A stretch of 64,000 nt of DNA from Massariosphaeria phaeospora (taxonomy: Eukaryota; Ascomycota; Dothideomycetes; Pleosporales): contig JAADJZ010000015.1 in NCBI GenBank assembly GCA_011032825.1, positions 806,001 to 870,000 on the forward strand, in the 5' to 3' direction. Made by a program: the position numbers and the translations under genes. Shown piece after piece: positions 22,202-34,636 of the stretch. The notes below the pieces were generated by a model. The model was not told where the DNA came from and made no database searches. It worked only from the letters and a program-made list of their open reading frames with translations. Within the stretch, counting starts at the first letter, position 1, and the number at the start of each line of letters is the position of its first letter.

Positions 22202-22389
22202 CTGCAGCGCGTTGCAAAGAAAGTGTTGCGTTTTGTTTAAGAGCTTAAAGGGCAGTTTGTATTTGACGTTTATTAGAAGGTTCTATCTAGTGTTGTTGTT
22301 GAAGCATCGTGTACATAGGTAGAGTTGGTAGGGGCTTGGCAAAAGTGTCTCGCGAACCCGTGTAGCCCGACTACCCGTAAGGTACGTTA

Positions 22390-22673
22390 CTAAGAAATAA
22401 TAAAAAGACATAGAACAAAGGATAACTATTGGCTTTAAACATAGCACACTTATATCTTGTATCTACTTATAGCGCATGTTGTCGCGGAATTGTTGAAAAT
22501 ATTGAACGTATCGAAAGGTGAAAGATGAAAGATGATGCAAGGCTAGTGGAAGCTACAAGGGTAGGGCTGAAGTGGGCGCAACCCGGAGTTAGCCTTCAGC
22601 CTTCCTCGCTCCCGTTCGCCAGTATTTACTCTCTTCCTCTCTCTTCCCACACCCACCACACCCCAACGCAGCC
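22390..22673 (+). promoter_or_regulatory. upstream region of the F-box gene
   Basis: These 284 bp link transposon B to the first gene. Base composition rises to gene level here. A pyrimidine-rich tract (about 22631-22660) precedes the ATG, a common fungal promoter feature. No certain TATA box was seen. Confidence 0.4.
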
Positions 22674-23528
22674 ATGGCAACTCTCGATAGTCTCCCACCG
22701 GAGATCCAATTCAACATCCTCTCCTACGCAGGAGCTTTCGACCCGACACTCACACCGAAACACCCTCTCTACGCCCTAGCGGACACGAACAGACACCTCC
22801 GCAGCATCGTTGAAGAGTACACGCGCGGCCTGCTCAAGCAACACGCCAATGTTACACTCTCGGAGAAGCGAAAACAAAGCACCACCTGCCGCAGGAAATG
22901 GTTCAGATGGCTCGCAGACACGTGTCAAGTCTGCAAGAAGCGTAGCGCCAGGAAGGCGATTCTGGAACCTACAATGACTTGCTGCGCGGCCTGCGACAGA
23001 AAGCATTTTCCTAAGATGGTAAGAGATAAGCCCTGCATAGTGTCGCAGTCATACTAACCCAGCTTTGTTTAGACCATGACGCGCGCAATCACAGAGCACG
23101 GTCTCTCCAAACTCGACCTCTTCACCCCGAACGTGCTACATACAAGCCTCGCGCCCCTCTCCGTTGGCGAATACTTCATTGCCGGGTGCGACGCAACTAT
23201 GATCTCCGAACCCGACGTCCTGGCCCGCAAGAAATATATCTTGTGCCGTCTGGGACTCAAGGGAGAGCATAGCGGTTATCTGCGCCGACGAGCCATGGCC
23301 CATGACCGCCTCATATTGCACATGGGCATCAGGTACCGTTCGGGCTGTGGTCGCTGGGTTAAGGACTCCCCCTGGAGGTCGGAGGAAGACCGCGTAGAGG
23401 TGAAGGGCCCAGCGAGTATGAGAACAGCAGAGAGCCGGAAGAAGTTCATCAAAAAGGAACTAGATATAGCGCGGTCAGCTTTGGGTATTGCTGGGTACTC
23501 AGAGAAGATGCCTATCGAGGTGGATTGA
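22674..23528 (+). CDS. F-box-like protein with a Cys-rich cluster
   Basis: Two exons, 22674-23018 and 23073-23528, give 266 residues. The 54-nt intron has GTAAGA, a CTAAC branch site and TTTAG. Residues 3-55 (LDSLPPEIQFNILSY, then LADTNRHLRSIVEEY) look like an F-box, the motif that links substrates to SCF ubiquitin ligases through Skp1. Residues about 82-107 carry C-x2-C and a further CC-x2-C group that may bind zinc. The C-terminal half has no recognised domain. It is the first gene after the transposon block, 287 bp from transposon B, with no obvious RIP damage. An F-box role is likely from the pattern; the target is unknown. Confidence 0.75.
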
Positions 23529-25111
23529 GAGATGAGGCAAGAACATATCAGGGTACGGGGGGTTTAGGGTTTGCTCAATCGTGCATGGATTCGGTTTCGG
23601 CGTTACGACTGGGCACATGTGATACCCCTACATGAGCTCCTAAGACATCTTGGTCTAGGGTTACAAGCTAGCATAATACTGCTTTGCCTCTATAAACTAG
23701 TACGGCAAACCTAACGGATCTTTACCAGACCTGATATCTCAGTGGCGAAGTTTTATCAGTATATCACGTACACATACATACAAATCCACAACACTGTCAT
23801 CAAAGGAGTGAAGTTCCATACCACTAGACCAAACTACCTAAAACTATCTATCTACTTTCCACCATCCATCAATCCATTAAACGATACCATACTACATCGC
23901 ACCATATCCCAACCCATCTCAAACCACGCAAAACGAGAGTCAGGAACAGCAATAAAAAGACAACAACAAAACATGGCAAAGAGATAAAAGGGAGATAAAA
24001 ACACTTTTGTGCCGCGAGGCGCTTGTCTTTGGTATAAAGTAACGGAACGAGAACGGAGCGTTCATGTTAAGAAAGGGCGGGAAGGAGGGGGAGGGGTGGT
24101 TTTTGTAATCCAGTCGAGTGCCGCGTCAATATCCCCGGTGTACCAATCGCTCAGTTGATGCGCGAGGTCGCAAAGGAAGAGACGAGACGAAACGGATGGC
24201 AGATCCGGGTTGGCCTGAGGTGACCTCATGTTGTTTGTCGCATGTGGAAACGAAGACGCGAAGAGGACTTGAGCAAGAGAGCGGACGAATAAGCAAGAAA
24301 GGAGCGTACGAAGTAGGACGAGGCAGAAAAACGCTGGACGGCAAAAGAATGTACATTATATAGAAGTGAAAAAGCATCTCTCCAATCCATCCACATACTC
24401 TTCATGTCCAAGGATCTCAACGGGATCGGCCGCTGTGTCTTGTCACTTGTCCCCTCAATCCCACACATACCATCTCATCCGTCCGTCCACCCACCCACCA
24501 AGCTATTCATGATCATATCCTCCAACTCTGGTCTTCCAACCACTAGATCCATAATCCGACACATGCGAAGAGCAGTTAATACAAAACTAAACAAAACCAG
24601 ATGAGCCGCAAAAACCACAAAAATGCAACAAAGCACAAAACATCAAACATGCTGGCAATATCAAAAACGCTTGCAAAGGACAACAGAGGCCCCTCCCACA
24701 CAATCTCCGCCCACGTATAGATGTGAAGCGGACAAGGGGCGAGAAGAGGAACGAAGAGGATACGCAACGCACTGAAAGGGTATCGACATTTCCGCCGCGA
24801 AGCGCATGGAAGAGTTCCAATCCAAGTCTTTTGAAATATAAAACAAGTGACGGCGCTTCAAAGTTTTGAACTCGAACAAGTGCGACAATGATGGAATCCG
24901 AAGCCCGCTAATGATACTTTCAAAACGAGTAATGCTATACGCTCCAAAGGACAAAGAGGTGATGTGAATGATGGTTCGAAGCTATGGTATGGTCGTGGAA
25001 GTCGTCTCAGTGGTAGTAGTATGGAAATATTAGGCGCTAAGATAGATATGGAGTATGAGATAAAGATGATGGAACGTGGATAATACGTCGAAGTGCCAAG
25101 TTTGAAATAGT
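23529..25111. other. convergent intergenic region
   Basis: This lies between the 3' ends of the F-box gene and the WD40/Gemin5-like gene. Short open frames here show no family features. It probably holds both 3' untranslated regions. Confidence 0.6.
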
Positions 25112-28100
25112 TTAGATCATAGGAGGGTTATTTTCGGCGGCCTGTTGGTATACGCCTGGCTGTAGCTGCACAGGTGGCATGTTGGCGCGGATCTCCTTGG
25201 GATGCTTGTAACCCGCGAATTGTGGGTTTTTGTGGTCGTCTACTGGAGATGAAATCTGATCGATAGGCTGAGACGCTGTTGGCAGTGGCGGAGAAAACCT
25301 GCCAAAGTACGATTCGGTGTTACCTTCCGCAGGAGATCTCGCACTTGCGCTGCGAGGGAAAGCAAAAGCAGGAACACTCTCGTAAGGCGAGATCGCGTCC
25401 CGCATTGAGGAGGGCGGGGATATATTGCGGGAGCGACTGGTGCTCCGCATTCTGTCCGCGACCCTCTTGAATGTCATGCCAAGATTCTCGCTCACGCTTC
25501 CACGACCACGGCGATGAGACTGAGGGGAAGTAGCAGTCGGCCCCGAAACCGGTGATGCAGCGTCTTGCGTCCTCTCGTTAGGATTCTCTTCAATGGCGAT
25601 GTTGATAAAGCCCGCGTTACTCTTGATGCTCTTCGGACTGTTAGCAAAGAGAGGTGGAGGAGGCGGCGGAGGCGGGGTGGCAAGGTGTTGCAGCTCAGCA
25701 ACCATTTGTGTAGCATTTGGATCCTGCTCTAGGATGACGACCTGGTCTTCATGAATTGTTTCGTCTATGCTGGCAGTGATCGGAGGAGGGCTAATGCGTT
25801 TGTAGTTCGTTGGCGATGAGCTGGAGACGTCTGGGGACGTATTCATCCTTGTATGTCCTCGATTGCCGCCAAGTGAGCCGCGCCTTCCTTGGGGAAAGGT
25901 GGGCGAGATCTTTGGCGCAGAATTGTTGGGAGAGAATTCTTCGGGGGGAGCTGATGCTGAACGGCCCGTTTGCCCAAAGGTTGTTGCCGGTAATAGTGGA
26001 CCAGCATCCTCGGGGACCATCATTCGGGGCTCCTGACTGAACTGTGCTAGATTATCGGGGATCATTGGCACAGCAGGTATGCCATCCTCATAGGAATCTG
26101 CACCCATGTAGCGAGGATGACGCATTGCTCGAGGATTCGCTGGCAAACCAATTGGCACAGAAATGGTGGAAGTTGCGTTCATGTGCATCCTGTTCGTGGG
26201 TGAATACTTCTTCGAGATATCAGGATCCGCAGTCTGACTTCGCTGGATCGGATCACGATGCATGGTCAGATAGTCGGGGCCCTCTGTATGTGAACGTTCC
26301 GCAGGCACAGGGCGATGGGCAAGGTCTCCAGGATGGGGAATCATAGGAGCAGACGGACGGCGTGCAAGAGATAGCCGTCTCTCCTCCAGCTCCTTGGCAG
26401 CGAGTTCCCTCCTCGACATTGTCATAGGTCGCGAAAACTTCCCAGACCGACCGGAGGTTGTGGAATGACGGGACCCTGGTCTGCTCTCGGTAGCACGCTC
26501 AGACATCCGTTCAGGAGAAGCTTCTCGGAGAGCGATGCGTGATCGACTATTTTCCCGAAGTGTCGATGCGCCCTTCCGACTCATGGAACGGTCCCGCGGC
26601 ATACGGCGATCCGGGGATTGCTCTTGACGTGCACTGGTATCTCGCTCACTTGCACGGCGGCTGCTGCTCCTGTGGCGGGGACGGGTAGGCTCAAAGTCTT
26701 GTACGATCGCTCCTTCCTCAACGAACATTGGTTGGGGAGATCTGGGCGAGTGCCTAGCAGACGCATCACCGCGAGTACTGCTTCGACCACGGTCATCACG
26801 TGGACGACGACTAGAGGCTCGACTCGTAGCTCTACTTCGTGCGCGGGGAGCGCCCTCTGGGGATTCAGTTCGCCGTGCTGTTTTAGATGAGGAGCGAGGC
26901 TTGCTCATTGCAGCCCTCGCACGGCTCTTGTTTGTTCGACTACTCGCGACAGATTCAGTGGCGATGGGAGAGGCAACACCATAGTACCTTTCGTCCTCGA
27001 AGTTCTCGGTGTTGGTAGCGGCCTCTTTACTGGATCTGGCATATATGCCAGCATCCTCGGGAGACATGGGCACAGGAGATGATGGAGACCGCTTAGCTGG
27101 GCGGATGTATCGAACACCTGATCGTCCACGGGACTCGGAAGTTTCGCGACTACGACTGTGAGCTCTTGCTGTCCGGCTATCGGGACGAGGCTCGGTACGT
27201 GACCCAGGCCTTAGTTCAGTTCGAGAATCGGCGCGCTTGCGAGAATGAAAGTTGGCTTCTTCCAGACTGCTGATGTATTGGTCGATGCTACGAGCCTTCG
27301 CGCTTTTCACACTAGCTCCAGTTAATGGGGCGCTCAAGTTGCCTGTATGTCCAGTTTCGGGACCTTGTTCAACAATCTTTTCGCTCATGTCGAGTTGGAG
27401 GTCTTGCGGCTTTCTACTGCGTGAACTGCCTCGAGATTCTGCTTCCTTGTTGCTAATATTATCGAAAACACCTGCGGCTGGGGAGGGCATGTGTTCTGCC
27501 CTACTGGGATGGTAAGTTGCAGCAGTGAGTATAAGTTCCTTGTGGCCGCCGGTGGATGATGCTCGTCGCGTAGAGAACGGCAAAGTCTCGATTTCGCGAC
27601 CAACGTTGTCTACTGCTGTCTTTGGCACTGTATCGCTTCGTTGGCCTCGATCGGGAACCACAAGTGAGGCCATCTTCTCCATGCTGGTAGTCGAGCGCTC
27701 AGCATCCGGCCGTGAAGGATATCGCTTACGGTTGTAAGCTCCCGGCGTAGCTGTGCGGGCGGAAGACGGTTCTCGAGAACCTTCGCGCACAGATCTGGCT
27801 TTCACCCAGGGACTCTTTCCAATGGCAGGACTGATAGCAGACTCAGCGATAGGAGTTATGCCCGCATGCATTGGGGTCTGCTCGTCGTCTTCCGGAATCA
27901 TTTGCTGGGGCAAAGGTCCTCGTCCAAAATCGGTAACAAGCTTGAGAGAAGACATCTTCGCAACAACTCTGTTACTTTGACCGCTGGGTGGGGAGAGAGG
28001 AGGGCTCAGCTGTGAGCCGAGTAGATGTTGCTTCTGCGCCGCAAACACAGCGTCCTGAGCTCGTGGAGAAAACCATGGCTCTGACGATTCGAGACCCATA

Positions 28101-30475
28101 CAAGAGAAGCATTTAACAGCAAGCTCCGGGTTGCCGTGAGAGACAGCTGTCTCACCCCATTTCCTGACCAGGAATGATTGTCTTTGCCAGTCGGTAGGAT
28201 ACATGAGGCAGGTGAGTAGGATGGCTTCCATGTAATACTTGCGCGAGACGTAGACCTCGATGCCATCGTTGTGCTCACCAAGACCGAGCAGGATGGCAAC
28301 CGCCGGATGGATGTCACCCTTCTCGAGAAGACGTTGAACAAAAGCTTCACCCACTTTTTTCTGTGAGTCCTGTCCCAACGAGCTCAAGGCTAGCAACATC
28401 CAGTCCGAAGAGGTCATTGACTGTGATCCAACCATGGATGCCATCAGATCGGCGCCATGGTCGCCAAGCCACTTCGACAGTAGGACGGCTGCAGCGGAAC
28501 CAGGAGGGTGACGTGCAACTATAAGATGTTAGCATTGATCTGGGTCAGCTTTCATGGGATACTTGCCTTCATCACGTATCAACTCTTCAATGTCGTTGTC
28601 CCATCCGAATACAACGCTCAACATGTTCTGGCGAAGAGCATCAGGAGTGCGCTCCGAACCGAGTTGTGAGTTTCGGAAAGGGACATCGCCCAATCTGGCT
28701 TTGGTGAATGGAAAGAGATCCATGTGCTTGGTGCGTTCCGCTTCCTCTGGGCTACGTAGGACTTCCTTACGCAAGGCAGATGTTCCGTATCGAGACGATG
28801 TTGCTGACGCCGACGCTGAAGCCGAGGACGCGGATCGGATCGATATGCTCTCACGGGAGGCACCCAAGAACGAAGAAGTTCCGGATGAGAAGACGGTGCC
28901 AGTACCTCCTGAGCTCTTTGACGATCTTGATGGCTTGTCGTAGCGATACCTTGGTGCACGCCCACTTCCCGACGATCGTGAACCCTGAGAGCCCCGACTG
29001 GAGACAGGGCTAAGGGGGCCAACACGGTCTCGCCGCTCTTCTTCTAGCTGATCCATCTCTTGTGCAATCTTCTGCAGTGGCGACATGATGACAGCCCCAT
29101 CGCCCTCACTGCTTTCAGATTCGATGAGCATCTGTTGCGCAGCCTTGCCCACCGGGTGCGCCGTCACTGGGGTGTCTGATAACTTCTTCTTCTCATCTAA
29201 AGAGTGAGGTGGTGAGGGAGGGGTGCTGGCAGGAATGTGCTGAACATTGGCCACCATCGACGGTGTGCCGTTGGGGTTCAAGTCATACTGCTGGACCGTG
29301 TAGTTGCGCCCCATTGTGAACAAGGTGGCAGTAGGGCCGTAGTTGGTGACAGCGGCAACGCCATCGATGGTCGGCACACTCTCATACGTTACTCTTTTAG
29401 TGCGCACATCCCAGGCGCATGTTTGCCTATTGGTGGTGAGCCGTCAGCGTGATAGAGTTAAGCGCCGGGCGCCCAGCATATGCAGGGAACATGGAAGCCC
29501 GAAGATCTAGAATACGTACCCCTCAGTGTATTGGACAATCCGTCCATTCTTCGACCATGCAAACCAGCACGGACCGGGCTCTCTTTGCTCCCGATTGTTC
29601 AAGATGCGGATCACACATGGCGCATCGGCGCCGTGGGCAACCTTAGGCACACTCCACACTCTCAAATCACCGTCTGATGTCTGAGCTGCCAACATCTCAG
29701 ACTTCTGTTTCGATGAGGATCCATGCCAGGCCAGCCCCGCAATAGGGGAAGGGGCTCTGGGCGTGGTGAGAGTGTGCAGAATCGTGAATGAGGGCTGTAG
29801 TGTCGCAATCAAAATGGAGCCATTGAGATATCTGCAATCGTTAGCGTGAATGCTTGGACCACGTGAGCATGAGTCGGATGGTATTTACCCAATTGCAAAC
29901 GTTCTGCAGTCTGCAGCGGGAGCCAGTGCAGTAATTGGGTCGAATATTGTTCTTGCAGAGAGGTGTTCGGATGTGGAAGGCTCGAACAGAATGATGTTTC
30001 CTTGTGCATTGCCTGATCCAAAAGTCAGTGGAATTCGCGACGCAATTGAAAACCAAAACTCACCAAAGGCAACATTGCCGTTCCTCATCCATGTTGCAAC
30101 CCGGATCTGCTCGTATGAGGCAAATCTGGCCACCTCCTCGCCGGTGAGGAGATCCCACACTATGGCTGTGCTCCCTGCGTCATAGCTCACCACCAGTCGG
30201 CCTGCTCCTCTTTCACTGACATTGTCCACCGAGATCCAGGAGACGTCTTCGCGGTGGCGGGTGAATTGGCGCTCAATTGCCAGCGTGTCGTGGTGGAGGC
30301 ATAGGATAACATTGCGCTGAGCATACAGCAAGAACGAGCCCGTGGCCGCGCAGGGTTCAAACGCAAACCCGTCGCTGCCGGGAGTGATGCTCGGAGTCGG
30401 CGGCTTCAGCTTGGATTCAGACCTCACACTGGAGCTCCTCGAGGTCGAGCGCTGCCTGGTCAGTCCGGACGACAT
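25112..30475 (-). CDS. WD40 protein with Gemin5-like helical domain and long disordered tail
   Basis: Five exons on the minus strand: 30475-30064, 30012-29889, 29831-29520, 29426-28567 and 28518-25112, giving 1704 residues. The frame is continuous only with this splicing. Introns 1-3 are GT-AG; intron 4 (28566-28519) starts GCAAGT. Residues 20 to about 400 are WD40-type repeats (TAIVWDLLTGEEVARF, DGDLRVWSVP, QTCAWDVRTKRV). Residues about 575-720 (LLTCLMYPTDWQRQSFLVR, then AVKCFSCMGLESSEPW) resemble the TPR-like domain of Gemin5. The last 970 residues are Ser/Arg/Pro-rich and probably disordered. Gemin5 binds snRNA and mRNA; a similar RNA-linked cytoplasmic role here is inference. An ATG at 30526 would add 17 residues. 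Confidence 0.8.
28519..28566 (-). other. GC-AG intron in the Gemin5-like gene
   Basis: On the minus strand the exon ends GATGAAG and the intron begins GCAAGT, with TGCTAACA branch and TTATAG acceptor; it is 48 nt long. Using the nearby GT (three bases further in) would move the reading into another frame that soon stops, while the GC donor joins the two long coding exons. Confidence 0.75.
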
Positions 30476-33400
30476 GTCGCGCAAGTCTGTGGGGCGGTCG
30501 GTGGTCAGTCGCGGTCGAGTCCACAAGCTTTCACAAGGCGCATAACGAGGGGGGACGTTATCGATTAAGGGTGCGTCGGGGGCAATTCAGGGGCTTCCAG
30601 AAGACAGATGTGATACTCGACGACATGCGGAGAATTGAGACTTACAGCGAGGTGCGCGCTAAACAGCAGCAGAGAGTCACCACGCTCGTCCCGGCGTCTG
30701 GAGGGCGGTATGCTCTAGCCCCGCCCTGGGTGACGGGGGTGGGAAAGTCGGCGGTAAACGAGTCTGCATGCGCCCGCTTCGAGGTACAGGGCAAAAACGA
30801 GCTGGTGCAGCAGCAGAGACAGACAGACAGACAGGCGGCGGCGAGACAGCGAGGGTGAGGAGGGAGAAGATGCGAAGCGCGGGCAGCTCTGAGCAGACTT
30901 GATGCGGAGGGCAGTTGAGCCTATGAAGGGCCGGCGCTTAGGCGATGGATATTGCTCCAGGCTCAGAATAGGACGGAAGTCGTCGAGTTGACGAGGGCCA
31001 AACCGGGGACACAATGAGGCGCTCCAACGGCTGGGGTCCAGGCGCGCTCATTTGCTCGCAGAGCGTGGCCAAGCCGTGAAGCATCGTTGAAGACATCGGA
31101 GACTCGAGCGAACCAGCAGAGCCATGCAGTGCAGTGTGCGAGGGCTGCAGGCGTGCCGGCCGCCCCCTTGGTCCGCCCCGGTGACACGACGCCATCGTTG
31201 GCTCGTTTCGCGCCGCAAAACCACGGTGCCTGCATGGGACGACGAGCAGCGCCGCTCACAGGCTGGCGGCGCGCGCAGCATTGATGGGACGAGCATTATT
31301 GAGGGGGAGAAAACGAGGGTTGAGGGCGACGCTGGGTCTGGTGGCGGTGATTGGCTGGCCGACGTGCAGGTGCCGGCCAATGGGACGCGCTGGCACCCGT
31401 CGACGACTGCGACGGGCCGCGCTGATCCAGGGTCGCCCCTGCCTGGCCAGCGCCGCTACGCCCAGAAGCGCAGTTTCCACCCAGCACCACCAGCCCCGCG
31501 GCTGCTGCATATATCAACACCGCGAGAGCCCCTTCCCGCCGGCCAGCGCCGCGCCTGCCTGTCCGCGGTCGCGGTTGCTGCTGCTGCGCTGAGCGTGCAT
31601 CACGACGCTGCTCGACACTGCCTCACACGCGCCGCCCTCGGTGGGCAGAGGCAAGTCCGGCGATGGGGGCAGTGTTGGTGGCGGCTTGTCTGCGCTCTGC
31701 ACTCTGCAGCAGCAGCTGTGCCCTGGAGGTGCTGCTGCTGCCACTCTCTCCGGGGCGTCCCTTCTTTTCCACTCCGCTGGCGCTGCTGTGCTCGGGAGGA
31801 AGGCTGCACGTACTCAGGGAATACAGGGAATACAGCACGTATGTATGTAGCAGGCCCTGCCGTGGCACAGCGACATCGTGGCCGGCCCAGACAGCGGTTC
31901 GCTGCGCCGCTGGCCGCTGGCCGCACCGAACACACATCACACAACACGCAGCCGGAGGGCCTCGTCGGCCGCCCGAGCAGACAAGTGAACACCGGCACTG
32001 CGTCCATCGCATGAGGCCGCCCGCGTGAGTTCCCGTTGACTGGATGTTCCGACGTCGACGCAGGACCGACCCGAGCGCGTGTATCCCCCCTCTATCTCCC
32101 CTTCGGATACATACCTGCGTGGCTCCCTACATATGCGCCCCCGGCGCCCTGGGTCCTTCCACGGCTGCTGCTGCTCGCGTTCGTTGGGGCCGACATGCGT
32201 TTGAGATATAGGGCCACGATGACGCTGAGCATCCTCCAGCAACATCGCCGCATCGCTTCAGTGAACTGATGTTAGCAGCGGACAGAGCCGATGCCGCCCG
32301 CACGCCCTCTGCAGTGACTTACATGTCGATCCGCGAGGGAGCTCCTCTGCGCTGTGCACTGTGCTCTTATGCATATGCTGGTCAATAACAGCCGCAGATT
32401 GCTGCCAATGGGCAATATCGTCATCCCAGTCCTCTTCTCGCTAGAATGAAGCAATACTGTAGCCGGGGGGCCTCGAAAACTCTATCACCATGGCATGATC
32501 CCAGAATCTCAGGCCGCAATGGCAGTACCGAGCAGACATTTTCCTTTTTCTTCAACGACCCTCGCCTGTCATCCCAATGTTGCGTTTAGGATGAGTTGTC
32601 CTTGTAAGCGCCCGCGCTAGCATGACGATCCCTGGTGCGCTTCACTGTCCAGGCCACCCCTCTTTGCTGCCCCTCCTTCCGCCAACTTCGACATGCCACC
32701 CCACGGCGGACCTCCGAACGAAGCCCAGCAAGGGAGCATGCAACGCAACATCCCCCTCAACTTCCAGAACGCCGGCGGCCCATCGTGTAACCTCGCTGGC
32801 CACGATGGCAGCCAAACGTGCCACAGCTTCAGCGCCCGGAAGCCGGAAGCCGGAAGCGTTGCTCGAGGATGGAAGGCATGCATCCTGGTCGAAGGGCTGG
32901 AAAAACTCGCTTCCGTCGGCGCTGTGCGGCTTACCGAGGTCGTATTTTGCAGTGTTATTTCTGGAGCAGTGCCTGTCACGGGATCGCTCCGCTTGGGCTG
33001 TCCACGGTGTTTCGTGGGATGATTCGAAGAACGAAGGTGAAGGATTGCAATCAGGTGTCTTATCAACTATATTCAGGCTCCATGGGACAGCGTATCACGA
33101 ACCTGGACTTGACGGTCCAGCTACTCTTTGCAGTTTCTGACTTTGACAGTCGGCGAGTACGATGCCACCCCGGTGGACCACCCGGACGCCTCCGTGCCCC
33201 ATCACCAAAGCGCAACGGGAGACTTCCACTGTCGCCAAAACCAGTGCGCCGCACATCTCAACAGCACGCTTAGTGTGACCAAGTGTGACAGGATCGTTAG
33301 TGGAAAGTTCCGTCATTATCTTCACGGCATTAATCGGTCAAAATAAAGGAAGGTCGAGAACAAGTATTGATATTCACTGGGTATCTGTGATGGGGTATCA

Positions 33401-34195
33401 TAAAAGGAAAAGCGTGATCAGCCACAAGAACCCCCACAAGGCCGGGGGACCCGCAAACTGTCCCGCGCATGAAAATGCATCCCGCTCCCGGTCCATGTCC
33501 ATCCGTGGTCGGAGGGGGTATCAAAAAGGCTAAGGCCACAAACGCTTGCAAAATGCTGGAAATCGTCACAGTTCCCCTCTACATCTCCTTGAGCAGCACA
33601 GCACTCATTGGGCCATTCACTCGGAAGCCAATGTGCGGCAACGGGCCGAGTTGCCCCAGACTAGTCGATTTGAATTCAGGTCGACTCGATCATGGGCAGG
33701 CCCAGACGTGATCGCCGTGATGAGCCGCAAGCCGCAAGACGCGGGCACGAAATTCGCCTCGCGTGGATATGTGCGACGGGGAACTGTCCATCAATACGCA
33801 CGCGATGAGATACAGCCAACGAGGCCAGTGTGACTGAGGCTGACTGTGTTGGCGGACATCAGTAGGCGGTTGCTGCAACTGTCTTTCTGTGGTAACAATG
33901 CGGGCTGTACTGGGCGCGTACTTGTTGGCTCCCGGCCAGGGAGCAGCACCAGAGTCATCAACCAACAGAGAGCCTCGCACGGGCGGTGACCAAAGCCGCG
34001 TGACGTCCACGGGTAGGTTACCCCAGCCACGTGAGAGGCGAATGGGTGTCGACGCCAAATACGAGCCGCGCGGCTCATGGTGTTGTTGATATCAAACATT
34101 ACTGGAAGTCATCGTTAGCGGCTGCTTGACGATTCGACGGACCCGTGATCAACTTACTTAATGCGACATGTATTGCGCAGTTGCTCGTTCACTCT
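30476..34195. other. long GC-rich intergenic region
   Basis: Several overlapping frames of 100-296 codons occur on both strands (for example 31124-32014), but they have no recognisable domains. GC-rich low-complexity DNA with CTG and CAG runs keeps stop codons rare. It probably contains the promoter and 5' leader of the Gemin5-like gene and the 3' end of the next gene. A short GACA repeat is at about 30815-30830. Confidence 0.5.
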
Positions 34196-34636
34196 TTACT
34201 CGACAGCCTCGGGTGACTCAGAGATGGGCGACATGGGCTTCGAGGCCCGTCGAGGCTTGCGGTCACTGCTGCGCCTTCGTTGCTTCTTGGGCTTCTCTGA
34301 CGCGTACAGTGGTGGCAAAATGGGAAAGGCCTGTGCCATGGGTGGCACGCGAGGTGGTGCAGGCGCTTCTTCGAGGATGGGTGTCGTGCAGTCATCAGAC
34401 AAGTCCTCACCGAAGAGGTCGGCATCGCTGATGAAGGACGAGGGCGAACTCCGATATTCCAGCGACTTGCCAGTGGGCCACGATGGGTAAGCACAAGTCG
34501 AGCCATGACTTGCGATGGTCGACTCTTGCGAGTAGTTGCTGTAGAGGGAGCCTATGGGAGAAGCCATGGTCCTTGGCGTGATGGACATGGGTATCGATTT
34601 GGACGGGGACGAGCCTGGGGAGATTTCGAAATGCAT
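34196..34636 (-). CDS. small conserved fungal protein of unknown function
   Basis: A single exon of 146 residues starts at the ATG at 34636. The sequence is Ser/Pro-rich: an N-terminal SPRT/SP-type stretch, SLYSNYSQES near residue 32, a central motif SSFISDADLFGEDL near residue 65, then a Pro-rich segment and a basic patch (EKPKKQRRRSSDRKPRR, about residues 112-128) that could be a nuclear localisation signal. Small fungal proteins with the same layout are, from memory, widespread in filamentous ascomycetes without assigned function. No transmembrane segment or signal peptide is seen. Codon-like composition and the motif make it a real gene; function is unknown. Confidence 0.7.
   Translation of the reverse strand: MHFEISPGSSPSKSIPMSITPRTMASPIGSLYSNYSQESTIASHGSTCAYPSWPTGKSLEYRSSPSSFISDADLFGEDLSDDCTTPILEEAPAPPRVPPMAQAFPILPPLYASEKPKKQRRRSSDRKPRRASKPMSPISESPEAVE

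Larger units (their letters stand above)
20340..22307 (-). pseudogene. transposase of element B, heavily decayed
   Basis: From the ATG at 22307 the frame reads MLQQQH, then EPSNKRQIQTAL, then LQRAAAYA, a typical Fot1 N terminus. The insertion at 21893-22201 breaks it. Beyond that, RFNRKYNYKKA near 21600 and LLHFLQLFNIGCFAFFKKAY near 21030 are family segments also recognisable in element A. Many stops are present. Confidence 0.7.
20192..22387 (-). mobile_element. Fot1/pogo-type DNA transposon B at the AT/GC boundary
   Basis: This 2196-bp element is flanked by TA (20190-20191 and 22388-22389). Its terminal repeats are about 65-70 bp; the left begins ATGTACTTTACAAGTAG and the right, reverse-complemented, begins ACGTACCTTACGGGTAG. 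The right end keeps normal GC while the left is strongly AT-shifted. The interior holds a degraded minus-strand transposase and an insertion (about 21893-22201) containing a 62-bp palindrome. Immediately right of it the base composition becomes gene-like. Confidence 0.85.

Noticed and set aside
28561..28562. GT donor three bases inside the proposed GC-AG intron
   Set aside because: It would put the following exon in a frame that soon stops, while the GC donor joins the long WD40 and Gemin5-like exons.
31124..32014. 296-codon plus-strand frame in GC-rich DNA
   Set aside because: No domain and low-complexity composition; it overlaps several equally long frames on the other strand, as expected where stop codons are rare.
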